Below are positions 40,518 through 49,614 of a stretch of 64,000 nucleotides of DNA, piece by piece (within the stretch, counting starts at the first letter, position 1; each line of letters starts with the position of its first letter). A program made the translations under genes and the position numbers. The notes beneath the pieces were generated by a model, which was not told the DNA's origin, ran no database searches, and worked only from the letters and a program-made list of their open reading frames with translations. The stretch is from Candidatus Rokuibacteriota bacterium (GTDB lineage: Bacteria > Methylomirabilota > Methylomirabilia > Rokubacteriales > CSP1-6), in NCBI GenBank assembly GCA_030647435.1, contig JAUSJX010000008.1:31341-95340 (forward strand). The letters run 5' to 3'.

Positions 40518-41507
40518 ATGAAGCTATTCGCAAGGTGTTGGGCGGCGGCGGCGCTGCTGATCTTCACGTGGGCGCCGGCTGCCCCGGCTCAGCAACCGGT
40601 CAACCTGGCGTTCTCCACCCTGGACACCGGCAGCGCCTGGTACGTGTATGGCGCCACCATCGCCGAGCTGCTCCGGAAGTCCTTGCCGCCCGGCTCCAAC
40701 ATCGACGTCAAGCCGCGGGCGGGCGGCGTCGGCAATCCCCGGCTCGTGGCCAAGAACGAAACGCCGCTCGGGCTCTCCTTCACCGTGACCAACCGCTGGG
40801 CGTGGGAGGGCAAGGAGGCGTACGACACCAAGCTCGATAATCTGCGCGCGCTCGCCGGCGGTCTCGACACCTACTACCTCGTGGCCGTGGCGAGCAAGAA
40901 GTTACCGGTCAACTCGCTCAAGGAGATGAAGGACAAAAAGCTGCCCGTCAAGCTCGTCTCGCAGCCGGTCGGCTCGCTGGGCGAGTTCGCGGCGCGTCAG
41001 CTCCTTCGCGCCGAGGGGCTGACCTACGCCGATCTCAAGGGCTGGGGCGGCTCGACGGCCCACGTCGGCTACAACATCATCGTCGATTCGTTCCGGGACG
41101 GCCGGGTCGACATGCTGATCGCGGTGATCACGGCCAAGCATCCGTCGGTCAACGAGATCGCGAACTCATCCGACGTGAAGTTCCTCGGGCTCGACGATGA
41201 GACGATCCGGGGCCTCGCCCCGCTGGGCTACACGCCGGCCACCATGCCGGCCAACACGTTCAAGGGCCAGACGGAGCCGGTCAAGACCGTGGGCTTTCCC
41301 ACCGTCGTCATCACCAACAAGGAATTGCCGGAGGCCATCGCGTACACGGTGACGAAGACGATTATCGAGAACAAGGACGCGCTGGTGCGCGGCCATGCCG
41401 GGCTCCAGGACTTCGACCCGGCCACGGCCTGGCAGCCCGCCAAGGTCGGTCTTCCCCTTCACGCCGGAGCCGAGCGCGCATACCGGGAGAAGGGGTGGAT
41501 GAAATAG
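40518..41507 (+). CDS. TAXI family TRAP transporter solute-binding protein
   Basis: 329 residues with a signal peptide (KLFARCWAAAALLIFTWAPA, cleavage near PAQQ). The mature N-terminus LAFSTLDTGSAWYVYGATIAE is the TAXI hallmark (TGxxxGxYxxxGxxIA-like). The protein binds an organic acid in the periplasm and hands it to the fused TRAP membrane protein encoded by the overlapping next gene. Confidence 0.9.
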   Translation: MKLFARCWAAAALLIFTWAPAAPAQQPVNLAFSTLDTGSAWYVYGATIAELLRKSLPPGSNIDVKPRAGGVGNPRLVAKNETPLGLSFTVTNRWAWEGKEAYDTKLDNLRALAGGLDTYYLVAVASKKLPVNSLKEMKDKKLPVKLVSQPVGSLGEFAARQLLRAEGLTYADLKGWGGSTAHVGYNIIVDSFRDGRVDMLIAVITAKHPSVNEIANSSDVKFLGLDDETIRGLAPLGYTPATMPANTFKGQTEPVKTVGFPTVVITNKELPEAIAYTVTKTIIENKDALVRGHAGLQDFDPATAWQPAKVGLPLHAGAERAYREKGWMK

Positions 41508-43399
41508 CCGCCGACCCGGTCGCCCGGAGCGCCCGATGGCTCGCCGGAGCCTGGTCGCTCTTCCAGCTCTACACGGCGGCACTGGGCACGTTCGATCTGC
41601 TGATCCAGTTGCCGGTGCACGTGGCTTCCGCGGTGGCGCTCGGCTTCCTGGTGCCGCCCAGTCCCGACTCGGCGGCCGCGGCCGCCAAGCTGGCTCGGCG
41701 CCCGACGTCGCTCCGGTGGCTCGACGCGGGATGTGCACTCCTGGCGCTGGCGTGCGCCGCGTACTATGTCGCCCAGAACGCGCGACTGACATCCCGCATG
41801 GCGCTGGTGGACGATCCCGCGCGCGGCGACGTCGCCGTCGGTGTGCTATTCGTGCTGCTCCTCCTGGAAGCCGCGCGCCGCCACATCGGGCCGTCCCTCG
41901 TGGTCCTGGCCCTCCTCTTCGTGGCCTACGCCTTCGCGGGACCCCAGCTGCCCGGCTTTCTCTCCCACGGCGGGGAAACCTTCCTCAAACTGCTCGATAC
42001 GCAGATGCTCACCATGCAGGGGGTGTTCGGGGTGCCGACCCTCGTGTCGGCCACGTACATTTTCCTCTTCGTGCTATTCGGCGGCGTCATGTCGCACGGC
42101 GGCCTGCTGCGCTTCTTCACCGACAGCGCGCTGGCAGTCGCGGGGCACACGCGGGGAGGCGCCGGCAAGGTGGCGGTGATCTCGAGCGGGCTCTTCGGCA
42201 CCATCAACGGAAGCGCCATCGCCAACGCGGTGACCACGGGCGCCTTCACCATTCCGCTCATGCGGCGAGCCGGCTATCGGCCCGAATTCGCAGCGGGGGT
42301 CGAGGCCTGCGCGTCCATGGGAGGCCAGCTCATCCCGCCGGTGATGGGGGCGGCCGCCTTCATCATGGCCGAGACGCTCGGCGTGCCCTATGCGACCATC
42401 GCGTTTGCCGCGACCATCCCCGGCATCCTCTACTTCGTTGCCGTCGGTGTGATGGTCCACTTCGAGGCGAAGCGCCAGGGGCTCCCCGTCATGTTGCGGG
42501 CGGACCTTCCGAGGCTCGGCGCGGTGCTCAAGCGCGACTTCCACCTGCTGGCCGCGCCCGCGGTGCTCGTGTATTTCATCGTAGAGGGCCGCTCGCCCAT
42601 GTTCGCGGGCTTCTGGGCCCTCGTGGCCGGAGTGGCGGCGAGCTGGGTGCGGAGCGAGACGCGCATCAGGTTCGGACAGATGATGTCGATCCTGGTCGAG
42701 AGTGCCAAGAACGCGATGCCCGTCGCGCTCGCCTGCGCCACCGTCGGGATCGTGGTGGGGGTGGTGTCGGCCACCGGGCTCGGCCTCAAGCTGGCGAGCG
42801 GGATCCTCGGGATCTCCGGCGGGAACATGCTGGCGACGCTCGTGCTCACCATGATCGCGGCGCTGGTCCTAGGGACGGGGCTTCCCACGTCAGCCACCTA
42901 TATCATCACGTCGATCATGGCCGCCCCGGCCCTGGTGCAGCTCGGCCTGCCGAAGCTCGTGGCGCACATGTTCGTGTTCTATTTCGGCATCCTGGCGGAC
43001 CTGACGCCGCCCACCGCCATCTCCACCTACGCGACGTCCTCGATCGCGGGTGCCGACGTGTGGCGCACGCAGTGGACGGCCATGATGCTGGCGCTCTCCG
43101 GGTTCATCATCCCGTTCAGCTTCGCGTATGACCCCGCGCTCCTGATGCTCGGGTCGAGCCCCTTGGCGATCGTGTGGCGCACGCTGTCGGCGACGATCGG
43201 CATCGTCATGCTCGGCGCCGGGCTCATCGGATATTTCCACGGCCCGACGCGCCTGTGGGAGCGGGGGGTGCTGCTGGGTGGCGCCCTGCTCCTGATCTTC
43301 CCGGGCGCCATCAGCGACGTCCTCGGCGTGGCGTGCCTGGCCGCCGTCTGGCTGGCGCAGCGGAAGGCGCCCGCGATCGTACCGCGCCCGGCCTCGTGA
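41495..43399 (+). CDS. TRAP transporter fused permease (DctQM type)
   Basis: 634 residues, about 16 predicted membrane helices, joining the small (DctQ-like, N-terminal) and large (DctM-like) subunits. DctM signs are FGTINGSAIANAVTTGAFTI and GTGLPTSATYIITSIMAAPA. The GTG start lies within the end of the TAXI protein gene (12 to 13 bases overlap), with GGGAGAAGG as ribosome site. It uses a Na+ or H+ gradient to import the TAXI ligand. Confidence 0.92.
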   Translation: MDEIAADPVARSARWLAGAWSLFQLYTAALGTFDLLIQLPVHVASAVALGFLVPPSPDSAAAAAKLARRPTSLRWLDAGCALLALACAAYYVAQNARLTSRMALVDDPARGDVAVGVLFVLLLLEAARRHIGPSLVVLALLFVAYAFAGPQLPGFLSHGGETFLKLLDTQMLTMQGVFGVPTLVSATYIFLFVLFGGVMSHGGLLRFFTDSALAVAGHTRGGAGKVAVISSGLFGTINGSAIANAVTTGAFTIPLMRRAGYRPEFAAGVEACASMGGQLIPPVMGAAAFIMAETLGVPYATIAFAATIPGILYFVAVGVMVHFEAKRQGLPVMLRADLPRLGAVLKRDFHLLAAPAVLVYFIVEGRSPMFAGFWALVAGVAASWVRSETRIRFGQMMSILVESAKNAMPVALACATVGIVVGVVSATGLGLKLASGILGISGGNMLATLVLTMIAALVLGTGLPTSATYIITSIMAAPALVQLGLPKLVAHMFVFYFGILADLTPPTAISTYATSSIAGADVWRTQWTAMMLALSGFIIPFSFAYDPALLMLGSSPLAIVWRTLSATIGIVMLGAGLIGYFHGPTRLWERGVLLGGALLLIFPGAISDVLGVACLAAVWLAQRKAPAIVPRPAS

Positions 43400-43407
43400 G
43401 CCCGGTG

Positions 43408-43413
43408 TAGAAT
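43408..43413 (+). promoter_or_regulatory. Candidate -10 box (TAGAAT) next to the ubiD start
   Basis: TAGAAT is followed by only six bases (CCCGCC) and the ATG at 43420. No ribosome site is present in the gap, so the message would be leaderless. The same pattern is seen at 28081 and on the minus strand at 55652-55657. Confidence 0.45.
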
Positions 43414-43419
43414 CCCGCC

Positions 43420-44823
43420 ATGCCTCGACCGATGAGTGACGACGGGACGCGCCAGAGCCTCCGCGGCTTCGTGTCGGCGCTCGAGCAGGCCCAGCCTGGC
43501 GAGGTGGTGCGCATCAGCGAGCCCGTGGACCTCGCGTACCAGACCCAGGCGCTGGCGCTCGAGCTGGAGCGGCGGCGGCGGTTCCCCGTGCTGATCTTCG
43601 AGCAGGTCCGCGGCCACTCGATTCCCGTGGTGTCGAATGTCATGGCGAGCCGGCGAGGGCTCGCGACGGCTCTCGGTGTCGGCCTGGCGCAGCTCCCGGA
43701 GGAGTACGCCAAGCGGCTGAAGGAGCCGCTCAAGCCCGTCGTCCTCGACCGCCCGCCATTCCCTGTGGACGTCCAGCGTGGTGATGATGCGGTCGACCTG
43801 GGTGCCCTGCCCATCCCGACGTATTTTCCGGGTGACGGAGGTCCCTACCTGACGGCGGGGCTCCTCACCGCGCGGGACCCGGCAACCGGCGTGTCCACCG
43901 CGGGCTTCCACCGCTTCCAGGTCAAGGGGCCGAACCGGCTGGGAGTGAGCCTGCACTCGCGCCGGCGGATGTACGAGTTCCAGCAGCGGGCGGAAAAGGC
44001 GGGGCGGAGCCTCGACTGCGCCATCGTCATCGGGCTGCATCCTGCCGTCGGGATGGGGTCACTCTCCTATCCGGCGCCTGAGATCTCCAAGTTCGAGGTG
44101 GTCGGTGGGCTGTTCGGGGAGCCCATGCAGCTTCGGCGGGCGGAGACGGTCGAGCTCGACGTCCCGGCCTGGGCCGAGATCGTGATCGAAGGCGAGATCC
44201 TCGCCGGCGTGCGCGAGACTGAAGGCCCCTTCGGAGAGTTCACCGGCTACTTCTCCCGGCGGAGCACCGACAATGTGTTCGTGGCGCGCGCCATCGTGCT
44301 GCGGCAGGGCGCGTGGTTCCAGTCGATCGCCTCCGGACGGGCGCCCGACCACATCCTCCCGCTCGGCGTCCTGCGCGAGGCCGAGATCAGCAACGCGCTC
44401 CGCCGCGTGGTCCCGGGGGTGCGCGCCGTGCACGTGCCGATGTCAGGCGGCGCGTCGTTCACCGCGTACGTGTCGATCAAGCGGACGCGCCCCGGCGAGG
44501 CCAAGCACGCCATCTCGGTGGTCCTCGGCGTGGATCACTACCTCAAGCTCGTGGTCATCGTGGACGACGACATCGACGTGTTCGACGAGTCGGATGTCTT
44601 GTGGGCCATGGCGACGCGGGTCCAGGCCGATCGGGACCTGGTCGTCATCAGCGGGAGCCTCGGCGCGATCCTCGATCCCTCGGCAAGCCCCGAGGGGCTG
44701 ACCGCGAAGCTCGGCATCGATGCCACTCGCTCCTTCGGCGAGGGCGGGGCGGAGAAGCTGGTGATGTCCGCCGAGCCCGCGGCCTGGGCGCGGGAGCTGG
44801 CCGACCGGATCGCGCGCGCCTGA
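43420..44823 (+). CDS. UbiD family (prenylated-FMN) decarboxylase
   Basis: 467 residues. The catalytic region is RETEGPFGEFTGYF, with Glu268 and Glu273 spaced like Glu277/Glu282 of fungal Fdc1. The TAGFHRFQVKGPNRLG segment would contribute to prFMN binding. UbiD enzymes reversibly decarboxylate aromatic or unsaturated acids and need UbiX to make the cofactor; no ubiX is seen here. A TAXI/TRAP uptake system for organic acids lies directly upstream. The 3' end is repeated 9.1 kb downstream in a gene remnant. Confidence 0.92.
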   Translation: MPRPMSDDGTRQSLRGFVSALEQAQPGEVVRISEPVDLAYQTQALALELERRRRFPVLIFEQVRGHSIPVVSNVMASRRGLATALGVGLAQLPEEYAKRLKEPLKPVVLDRPPFPVDVQRGDDAVDLGALPIPTYFPGDGGPYLTAGLLTARDPATGVSTAGFHRFQVKGPNRLGVSLHSRRRMYEFQQRAEKAGRSLDCAIVIGLHPAVGMGSLSYPAPEISKFEVVGGLFGEPMQLRRAETVELDVPAWAEIVIEGEILAGVRETEGPFGEFTGYFSRRSTDNVFVARAIVLRQGAWFQSIASGRAPDHILPLGVLREAEISNALRRVVPGVRAVHVPMSGGASFTAYVSIKRTRPGEAKHAISVVLGVDHYLKLVVIVDDDIDVFDESDVLWAMATRVQADRDLVVISGSLGAILDPSASPEGLTAKLGIDATRSFGEGGAEKLVMSAEPAAWARELADRIARA

Positions 44824-44849
44824 TTGCGACCGACGAGATGACCTTTCGG

Positions 44850-44868
44850 GCTGGCCACGAAGGCCAGC
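44850..44868. terminator. GCTGGCC/GGCCAGC hairpin between convergent genes
   Basis: A perfect 7-bp stem with a 5-base loop (ACGAA) lies between the ends of ubiD (plus) and the FixH-like gene (minus). No T-run follows on either strand. It is at the left edge of the inserted block and could terminate either transcript. Confidence 0.4.
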
Positions 44869-44892
44869 GCCTGCTTCGTGTTTCCCATGCGC

Positions 44893-45333
44893 TCAATGTT
44901 TCTGCGGAGATGACGGTTTCGCCGGCGCGTTGGCGGCGCTTACGCGATCTTCCTCAAAACGCATGACCTTCACCACCCGGTCACGCACTTTGCCAATAAG
45001 ATCCAGGCGCACGGCCCAGTCGCCGAGCATTTCGAGGTCGAGGCGGGCTTCATACGAACCAGCCTCGCGGCCGACCGTCGCCTTCATCGGCCGTACATTG
45101 TGCATCATCGGCATCGACGGCATGTCGGCGCCAACCATCACCGTGACATCGGTCAGCGGCGCGTCGGTGCGAGCGTGCGTGAGGCGGATGCTGCAGTCAT
45201 ATTGCAACGGTTTGCCAGTCGGCTGACACGTCACCTCGGCTTTGGCTCGCACCTCCGCAGCGCTGAGCGCGCCTGCACAACAGACCACGATCGTCAGCGC
45301 AGAACATAGTTGCGAACGTGCTACTGCCGTCAT
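44893..45333 (-). CDS. FixH/YtkA-like secreted or membrane-anchored protein
   Basis: 146 residues from the ATG at 45333, giving a signal peptide (ALTIVVCCAGALSAAEV). A longer frame to 45450 would overlap livM and is not favoured. The MPSMPMMHNVRP...GSYEARLDLEMLGDWAVRLDL pattern matches the YtkA/FixH beta-sandwich family often linked with copper or oxidase assembly. It is the last gene of the minus-strand Liv operon, 20 bases from livM. Its role with that transporter is unclear. Confidence 0.65.
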   Translation of the reverse strand: MTAVARSQLCSALTIVVCCAGALSAAEVRAKAEVTCQPTGKPLQYDCSIRLTHARTDAPLTDVTVMVGADMPSMPMMHNVRPMKATVGREAGSYEARLDLEMLGDWAVRLDLIGKVRDRVVKVMRFEEDRVSAANAPAKPSSPQKH

Positions 45334-45352
45334 GGGCACCGCGTCATTCGTC

Positions 45353-46294
45353 TCATCCGCCTCTCGCCGCCGGCTGCCGCGTCGATCGCAAGACCCGATC
45401 CCGAACACGACGCCACGCGCGTCCGATATGATGCACGACCGGTTCGTCAAGCAGGCCGCGCGGGCGCAAGATCAGCAGGATTGCGACCAGGCCGCCAAAG
45501 ATGATCATCCGATAACCCGCGAACGCTCTGATCGATTCCAAGACGCCGATATCGATCAGCACGCCGAGCAGAGGGCCGAATGCGGTGCCAAGCCCGCCGA
45601 TAAGGCCGTAGGCGAGGCTGTGCACGCCAAGCATCACGTCAAAGATACGCGGTTCGACATAGGTGGTCAGATGCGCATAGAGCCCGCCCCCCACTCCCGC
45701 GATAGCACCGGCAATACAGGCGGCGAGCGTCTTGTGACGGGCGACGGCGACGCCGTTCAGCTCGGCAAGCACTTCGTCCGCGCCGACCATTCGAAAGACA
45801 ACGCCCAGGCGCGAACGCTCCAGCAGCATGAAGCCGGCCAATGCGGCGGCCAGCAGGCCGTAGATCACCAGCAAGAATTGCATTGGCCCGACCTCGTGTT
45901 CGAAGATATAGCGGATGTTGCCGAAGCCGTCGACGCCATTGGGACCGACCAACTCGCCGTCAATCGGAATCTGATACCGGAACAATTCGAACAGCAACCG
46001 CACCATCTCGGCGAATGCCAGCGTCGCTATCGCAAAATACAGTCCGTGCAGTCGGAGCGTCGGCACGCCGACCAGCACCGCCGCCGCGCCGCCGGTTGCG
46101 GCGCCCCATACAAGCGCCGCCGCGAGCGGCCAGCCCCACAGCGCGGTCGCGATCCCGGCAGCATAGGCGCCGATGGCGAAGAACGCCTGCTGCCCGAACG
46201 AGATTTCGCCCGTCAGCAACAGGAGATAGGCCGATAGCGCGAGGAACGACATGACGCCGATGTTTGAAAGCACGCCGATCAGATAATCGTCCAT
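45353..46294 (-). CDS. Liv-type ABC permease (LivM-like), second pair
   Basis: 313 residues with about nine membrane segments. Hallmarks are TGEISFGQQAFFAIGAYAAG and the C-terminal GGLGTAFGPLLGVLI. It starts four bases after the second LivH-like gene ends. The operon 45353-51797 contains two livH/livM pairs but a single ATPase pair and one binding protein. The basic C-terminus extends about 25 residues beyond the last helix. Confidence 0.9.
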   Translation of the reverse strand: MDDYLIGVLSNIGVMSFLALSAYLLLLTGEISFGQQAFFAIGAYAAGIATALWGWPLAAALVWGAATGGAAAVLVGVPTLRLHGLYFAIATLAFAEMVRLLFELFRYQIPIDGELVGPNGVDGFGNIRYIFEHEVGPMQFLLVIYGLLAAALAGFMLLERSRLGVVFRMVGADEVLAELNGVAVARHKTLAACIAGAIAGVGGGLYAHLTTYVEPRIFDVMLGVHSLAYGLIGGLGTAFGPLLGVLIDIGVLESIRAFAGYRMIIFGGLVAILLILRPRGLLDEPVVHHIGRAWRRVRDRVLRSTRQPAARGG

Positions 46295-46297
46295 CGG

Positions 46298-47197
46298 TCA
46301 GGCGCTCCCGTGGTCGACCATTGTCTCGCGCGTCGGTGCCTCGCCAAGCAATCCGCCCGGCCGCAGCACCAGACACACGAACAGCAGCATATAGGCGGCG
46401 AGATCGCGAACTTGCGGCCCGAAATACGACTGGCTGTGCGCTTCCAGAACACCCAGCAGCAATCCCCCCAGAATCGCCCCCGGTATTGAGCCCAGCCCGC
46501 CGATCATCATGGCGATTAGGCCCTTGAACGTCGCCCACATGCCGAACATCGGGGTGATTTGTTGGTCGGTGGCGAGCACCAGGTAGCCGGCGATCCCGCC
46601 GATCGCGGACGCAACGGCAAAGGCCAAGCGAACGGCGGTCTTGACATTGATGCCGACCAGATGCGCGGCCACCGGATTGCCGATGATGGCGCGCAGCGCG
46701 AGGCCGTAGCGGGAGCGGTAGAGCAGCAGCTGCAACCCCGCTGACAATCCCAGTGCGCACACCAGCATGATCACGTGGTCGGCCCGCAACAGGAACGGGC
46801 CCAGTGCCAGCGGCGCACCGGTTGTGAGCGGCGGGAACGGATACGTGTGGCGCGGCAGGAGCAGAATGGCCGCCTGTTCGAGTTGCATCCAGATCGCGAA
46901 GCTCGACACCATTGATGCGATGCCGGCGCCGGCCGCCATCGGCGCGAAGCACAGCCGTTCGACATAGATGCCGGCGAGCACCGCGCCCACAACCGTCACG
47001 GCCGCGACCGCGATCGGACCGACGGCGAGATTCAGGTACACCAACGTGCCGAGATAGGCCCCCACCATGATCGATGGACCATAGGACAGGTTGAGCCGTT
47101 GCATGACGCCGAAGATCAGTGTGAACCCGAGCGCGAGCAGCCCATACGACGATCCGATCATCATCCCGTCGATCGAATTTTGCGCGAAGTCGATCAT
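46298..47197 (-). CDS. Liv-type ABC permease (LivH-like), second pair
   Basis: 299 residues. Family signs are LNLSYGPSIMVGAYLGTLVY and MIGGLGSIPGAILGGLLLGV. The ATG at 47197 is 14 bases after the livF stop. It should form a heterodimer with the product of 45353-46294, distinct from the pair encoded at 48667-50505. Confidence 0.9.
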   Translation of the reverse strand: MIDFAQNSIDGMMIGSSYGLLALGFTLIFGVMQRLNLSYGPSIMVGAYLGTLVYLNLAVGPIAVAAVTVVGAVLAGIYVERLCFAPMAAGAGIASMVSSFAIWMQLEQAAILLLPRHTYPFPPLTTGAPLALGPFLLRADHVIMLVCALGLSAGLQLLLYRSRYGLALRAIIGNPVAAHLVGINVKTAVRLAFAVASAIGGIAGYLVLATDQQITPMFGMWATFKGLIAMMIGGLGSIPGAILGGLLLGVLEAHSQSYFGPQVRDLAAYMLLFVCLVLRPGGLLGEAPTRETMVDHGSA

Positions 47198-47211
47198 CGG
47201 CTGGGCCGGTG

Positions 47212-47943
47212 TCAGTTCGCGCCGCGGCGTGTCCCAAGATAGGCGCGCTGGATGACGTCATCCTCAGCGAGCTCGCCCGGTGTTCCCTTGAATGTCACAC
47301 GCCCCTGTTCCATCAAAAAGAACTGATGCGCCACCTTGAGCGCCATGTGGGCGTTCTGCTCAACCAGAAAGATGGTGGTCCCGTCGCGGTTCAGTTCGGT
47401 AAGGATCGAGAATATTTCGGCTACGATCAGCGGCGCGAGACCGAGCGAGGGTTCGTCCATCAGCAGCAGACGCGGCCGCGACATCAGGGCGCGGGCCACC
47501 GCGAGCATTTGCTGCTCACCCCCCGAGAGTGTGCCGGCGAGTTGCTCGTATCGCTCGCGCAGGCGCGGAAAACGATTGCACATGCGTTCGATATCGGTGG
47601 CGATCTCCGCCCTGTCCCTGCGTTGATAGGCTCCGGCGAGAAGGTTCTCGCGCACGCTCATCTGCGGAAACACCAGTCGATTCTCCGGCACCAGCGCCAC
47701 GCCTCGCGCGACGATCCGGGCCGGCGACAGGCCGACGAGCTCGGTGCCGTCAAGCCGGATCGAACCGCGGCGCGGTGTGAGGATGCCGGCGATCGTCATC
47801 ATCAGTGTGGTCTTGCCCGCCCCATTGGGCCCGAGCAGGCAGGTGATCCGGCCGCTCTCGACGCCCAACGATACGCCCTTCAATGCTTCGATCTTGCCGT
47901 AGGTGGTGACAAGACCCGATACATCGAGCAAGGGACGCCTCAC
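47212..47943 (-). CDS. Liv-type ABC ATPase (LivF-like)
   Basis: 243 residues. Walker A GPNGAGKTTLMM, signature LSGGEQQMLAVARALM and Walker B LLLMDEPSLGLAPL are intact. The GTG start overlaps the livG stop (GTGA). It probably serves both permease pairs of the operon. Confidence 0.92.
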   Translation of the reverse strand: MRRPLLDVSGLVTTYGKIEALKGVSLGVESGRITCLLGPNGAGKTTLMMTIAGILTPRRGSIRLDGTELVGLSPARIVARGVALVPENRLVFPQMSVRENLLAGAYQRRDRAEIATDIERMCNRFPRLRERYEQLAGTLSGGEQQMLAVARALMSRPRLLLMDEPSLGLAPLIVAEIFSILTELNRDGTTIFLVEQNAHMALKVAHQFFLMEQGRVTFKGTPGELAEDDVIQRAYLGTRRGAN

Positions 47944-48692
47944 CCGCCCGTGGCAGTGCCGAGATAAGCCTCGCGCACCGCCGGATTGGCCTGGATCTCG
48001 GCTGGAGTTCCTTCCGCGATCTTCTGCCCAAAATTGAGCACCGCGATGCGATCGACGACCGACATGATCAATTCCATATGATGCTCGATCAACAGGATGG
48101 TGATGCCATCCTGGCGCAACTTGCGGATCCGGTCCTCGAGCTGGTCGATTTCCTCGGCGTTCATGCCTGCCGCCGGCTCGTCGAGCAGCACCAACGACGG
48201 CTTGGCGGCGAGCGCGCGGGCAAACTCGAGCCGCCGCTGCTCGCCGAACGCGAGATTGCCCGCCAACTCGTCTCGCTTGTGCCCAAGGTCGAAGAATTCC
48301 AGCATGCGGTCGATCTCGGCGCGGGCTCGACGCGCGCCGCCAAGCCAGCGTGTCACAAAGCGCTCCGCATCGCGGTGCTCACCGGAATTCTGAGCGACCC
48401 ATAAATTCTGCCACACCGTCAACTGCCCGAACAGCCGGATGTTCTGAAACGTGCGCGAAATGCCCCGAGCCACGCGGGCGTGCGCCGACAGATCGGACAT
48501 ATCCGCGTCGCGGAACACCACGCGGCCCGCGGTCGGCGGGAACAAGCCGCAAATGAGGTTCACGATTGTGCTCTTGCCTGATCCATTGGGGCCGATAAGA
48601 CCGACAATCTCGCCCTGGGCGACGGCGAGGTCGACGCCGTCGACGGCCCGGACTCCCCCGAAAGATTTAGTCAACCCGCTGAGGCCAAGCAC
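47940..48692 (-). CDS. Liv-type ABC ATPase (LivG-like)
   Basis: 250 residues from the GTG at 48692, chosen because AAGGAG lies seven bases before it. A TTG at 48716 would add eight residues. Walker A GPNGSGKSTIV, signature region LAFGEQRRLEFARAL and Walker B LVLLDEPAAGM are present, as is the C-terminal IRKLRQDGITILLIEHHMEL. The start lies 26 bases inside the upstream livM gene. Confidence 0.9.
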   Translation of the reverse strand: MLGLSGLTKSFGGVRAVDGVDLAVAQGEIVGLIGPNGSGKSTIVNLICGLFPPTAGRVVFRDADMSDLSAHARVARGISRTFQNIRLFGQLTVWQNLWVAQNSGEHRDAERFVTRWLGGARRARAEIDRMLEFFDLGHKRDELAGNLAFGEQRRLEFARALAAKPSLVLLDEPAAGMNAEEIDQLEDRIRKLRQDGITILLIEHHMELIMSVVDRIAVLNFGQKIAEGTPAEIQANPAVREAYLGTATGG

Positions 48693-49596
48693 CGGCGCGC
48701 TCCTTAATCCTGACAAACAGACGCTTCAGAGCGATGGTCGAGCCGGCATCGAGCAGTCCGCGCGGGCGCAGGTTCATCGCCAGCACGATCAGCCCCCCGA
48801 ACAGCAAGTTACGCCAATCTCCGAGAAAGCGCAGGCCCTCGATCAAAAAGCCCTGGATGAAGATGACGGCGAGCGGCGTACCAAAGACACTTGAAAGTCC
48901 CCCAAGGATGGGATAGGCGATCGCGAAGGTAGCGAGAACCACGCCGAACTGCACGTGCTCGATATGGGTCGTGTAGTGCGCAAAAATCCCGCCGCCGAAG
49001 CCGGCTATCACCCCGCCGATCGCCATTGCCGAGACCTTCACCGCCGTGACGTTAATACCGGTGCTCTGTGCCGCAAGCTCGTCCTCGCCGACCGCCCGCA
49101 AAACCGCGCCGGCGCGGGAGCGGTCCATCCACCACAACGCGGCCATCACCAGCGCGACTGCGCTCCATACGAACAACACGACATCGAGCGTGCTCCAGCC
49201 GTGTTCAGGGAAATAGCGGATCTGACGGAAGCCTTCGCCGCCATGCGGGCCGATTCGGATTCCGCCTCGCGCCACTTGATAATCGAAGTTGAAGAAGAAC
49301 AGGCGAACCGCCTCGCCGAATGCGACGGTGGCGACCACAAGCATCAGCCCCTTCACCCGCAATGCCGGAAAACCAACGGCGCAGGCGACCGCTCCCCCCG
49401 CGATCGCCGCCACGGCCAGCGCCGGGACGAGCGGCCACGCCGCGAGCACCGTAAGCATGCCCGCAACATAGGCGCCGACGGCAAAAAACCCCGCCTGCGC
49501 GAGGCTCACCTGGCCGGTCAACAGCACGCAATAGGCCGACAGTCCCAGCAGGGTGTGAACACCGATGATCTGCAAGAGCCCAAGATAGAAATCCAT
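48667..49596 (-). CDS. Liv-type ABC permease (LivM-like), first pair
   Basis: 309 residues, about nine predicted membrane helices, with TGQVSLAQAGFFAVGAYVAG and ILGGLSSVFGTPLAVIFIQG. Compared with the second LivM of the operon it is clearly a paralogue rather than a duplicate. It begins 19 bases after the first LivH-like gene. Confidence 0.9.
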   Translation of the reverse strand: MDFYLGLLQIIGVHTLLGLSAYCVLLTGQVSLAQAGFFAVGAYVAGMLTVLAAWPLVPALAVAAIAGGAVACAVGFPALRVKGLMLVVATVAFGEAVRLFFFNFDYQVARGGIRIGPHGGEGFRQIRYFPEHGWSTLDVVLFVWSAVALVMAALWWMDRSRAGAVLRAVGEDELAAQSTGINVTAVKVSAMAIGGVIAGFGGGIFAHYTTHIEHVQFGVVLATFAIAYPILGGLSSVFGTPLAVIFIQGFLIEGLRFLGDWRNLLFGGLIVLAMNLRPRGLLDAGSTIALKRLFVRIKERAGAWPQRVD

Positions 49597-49614
49597 CGAG
49601 TTGTCCCCGGGCGC

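Noticed and set aside
45242..46237. Plus-strand frame opposite LivM in the inserted block
   Set aside because: Gln/His/Asp-rich shadow of a clear LivM permease on the minus strand.
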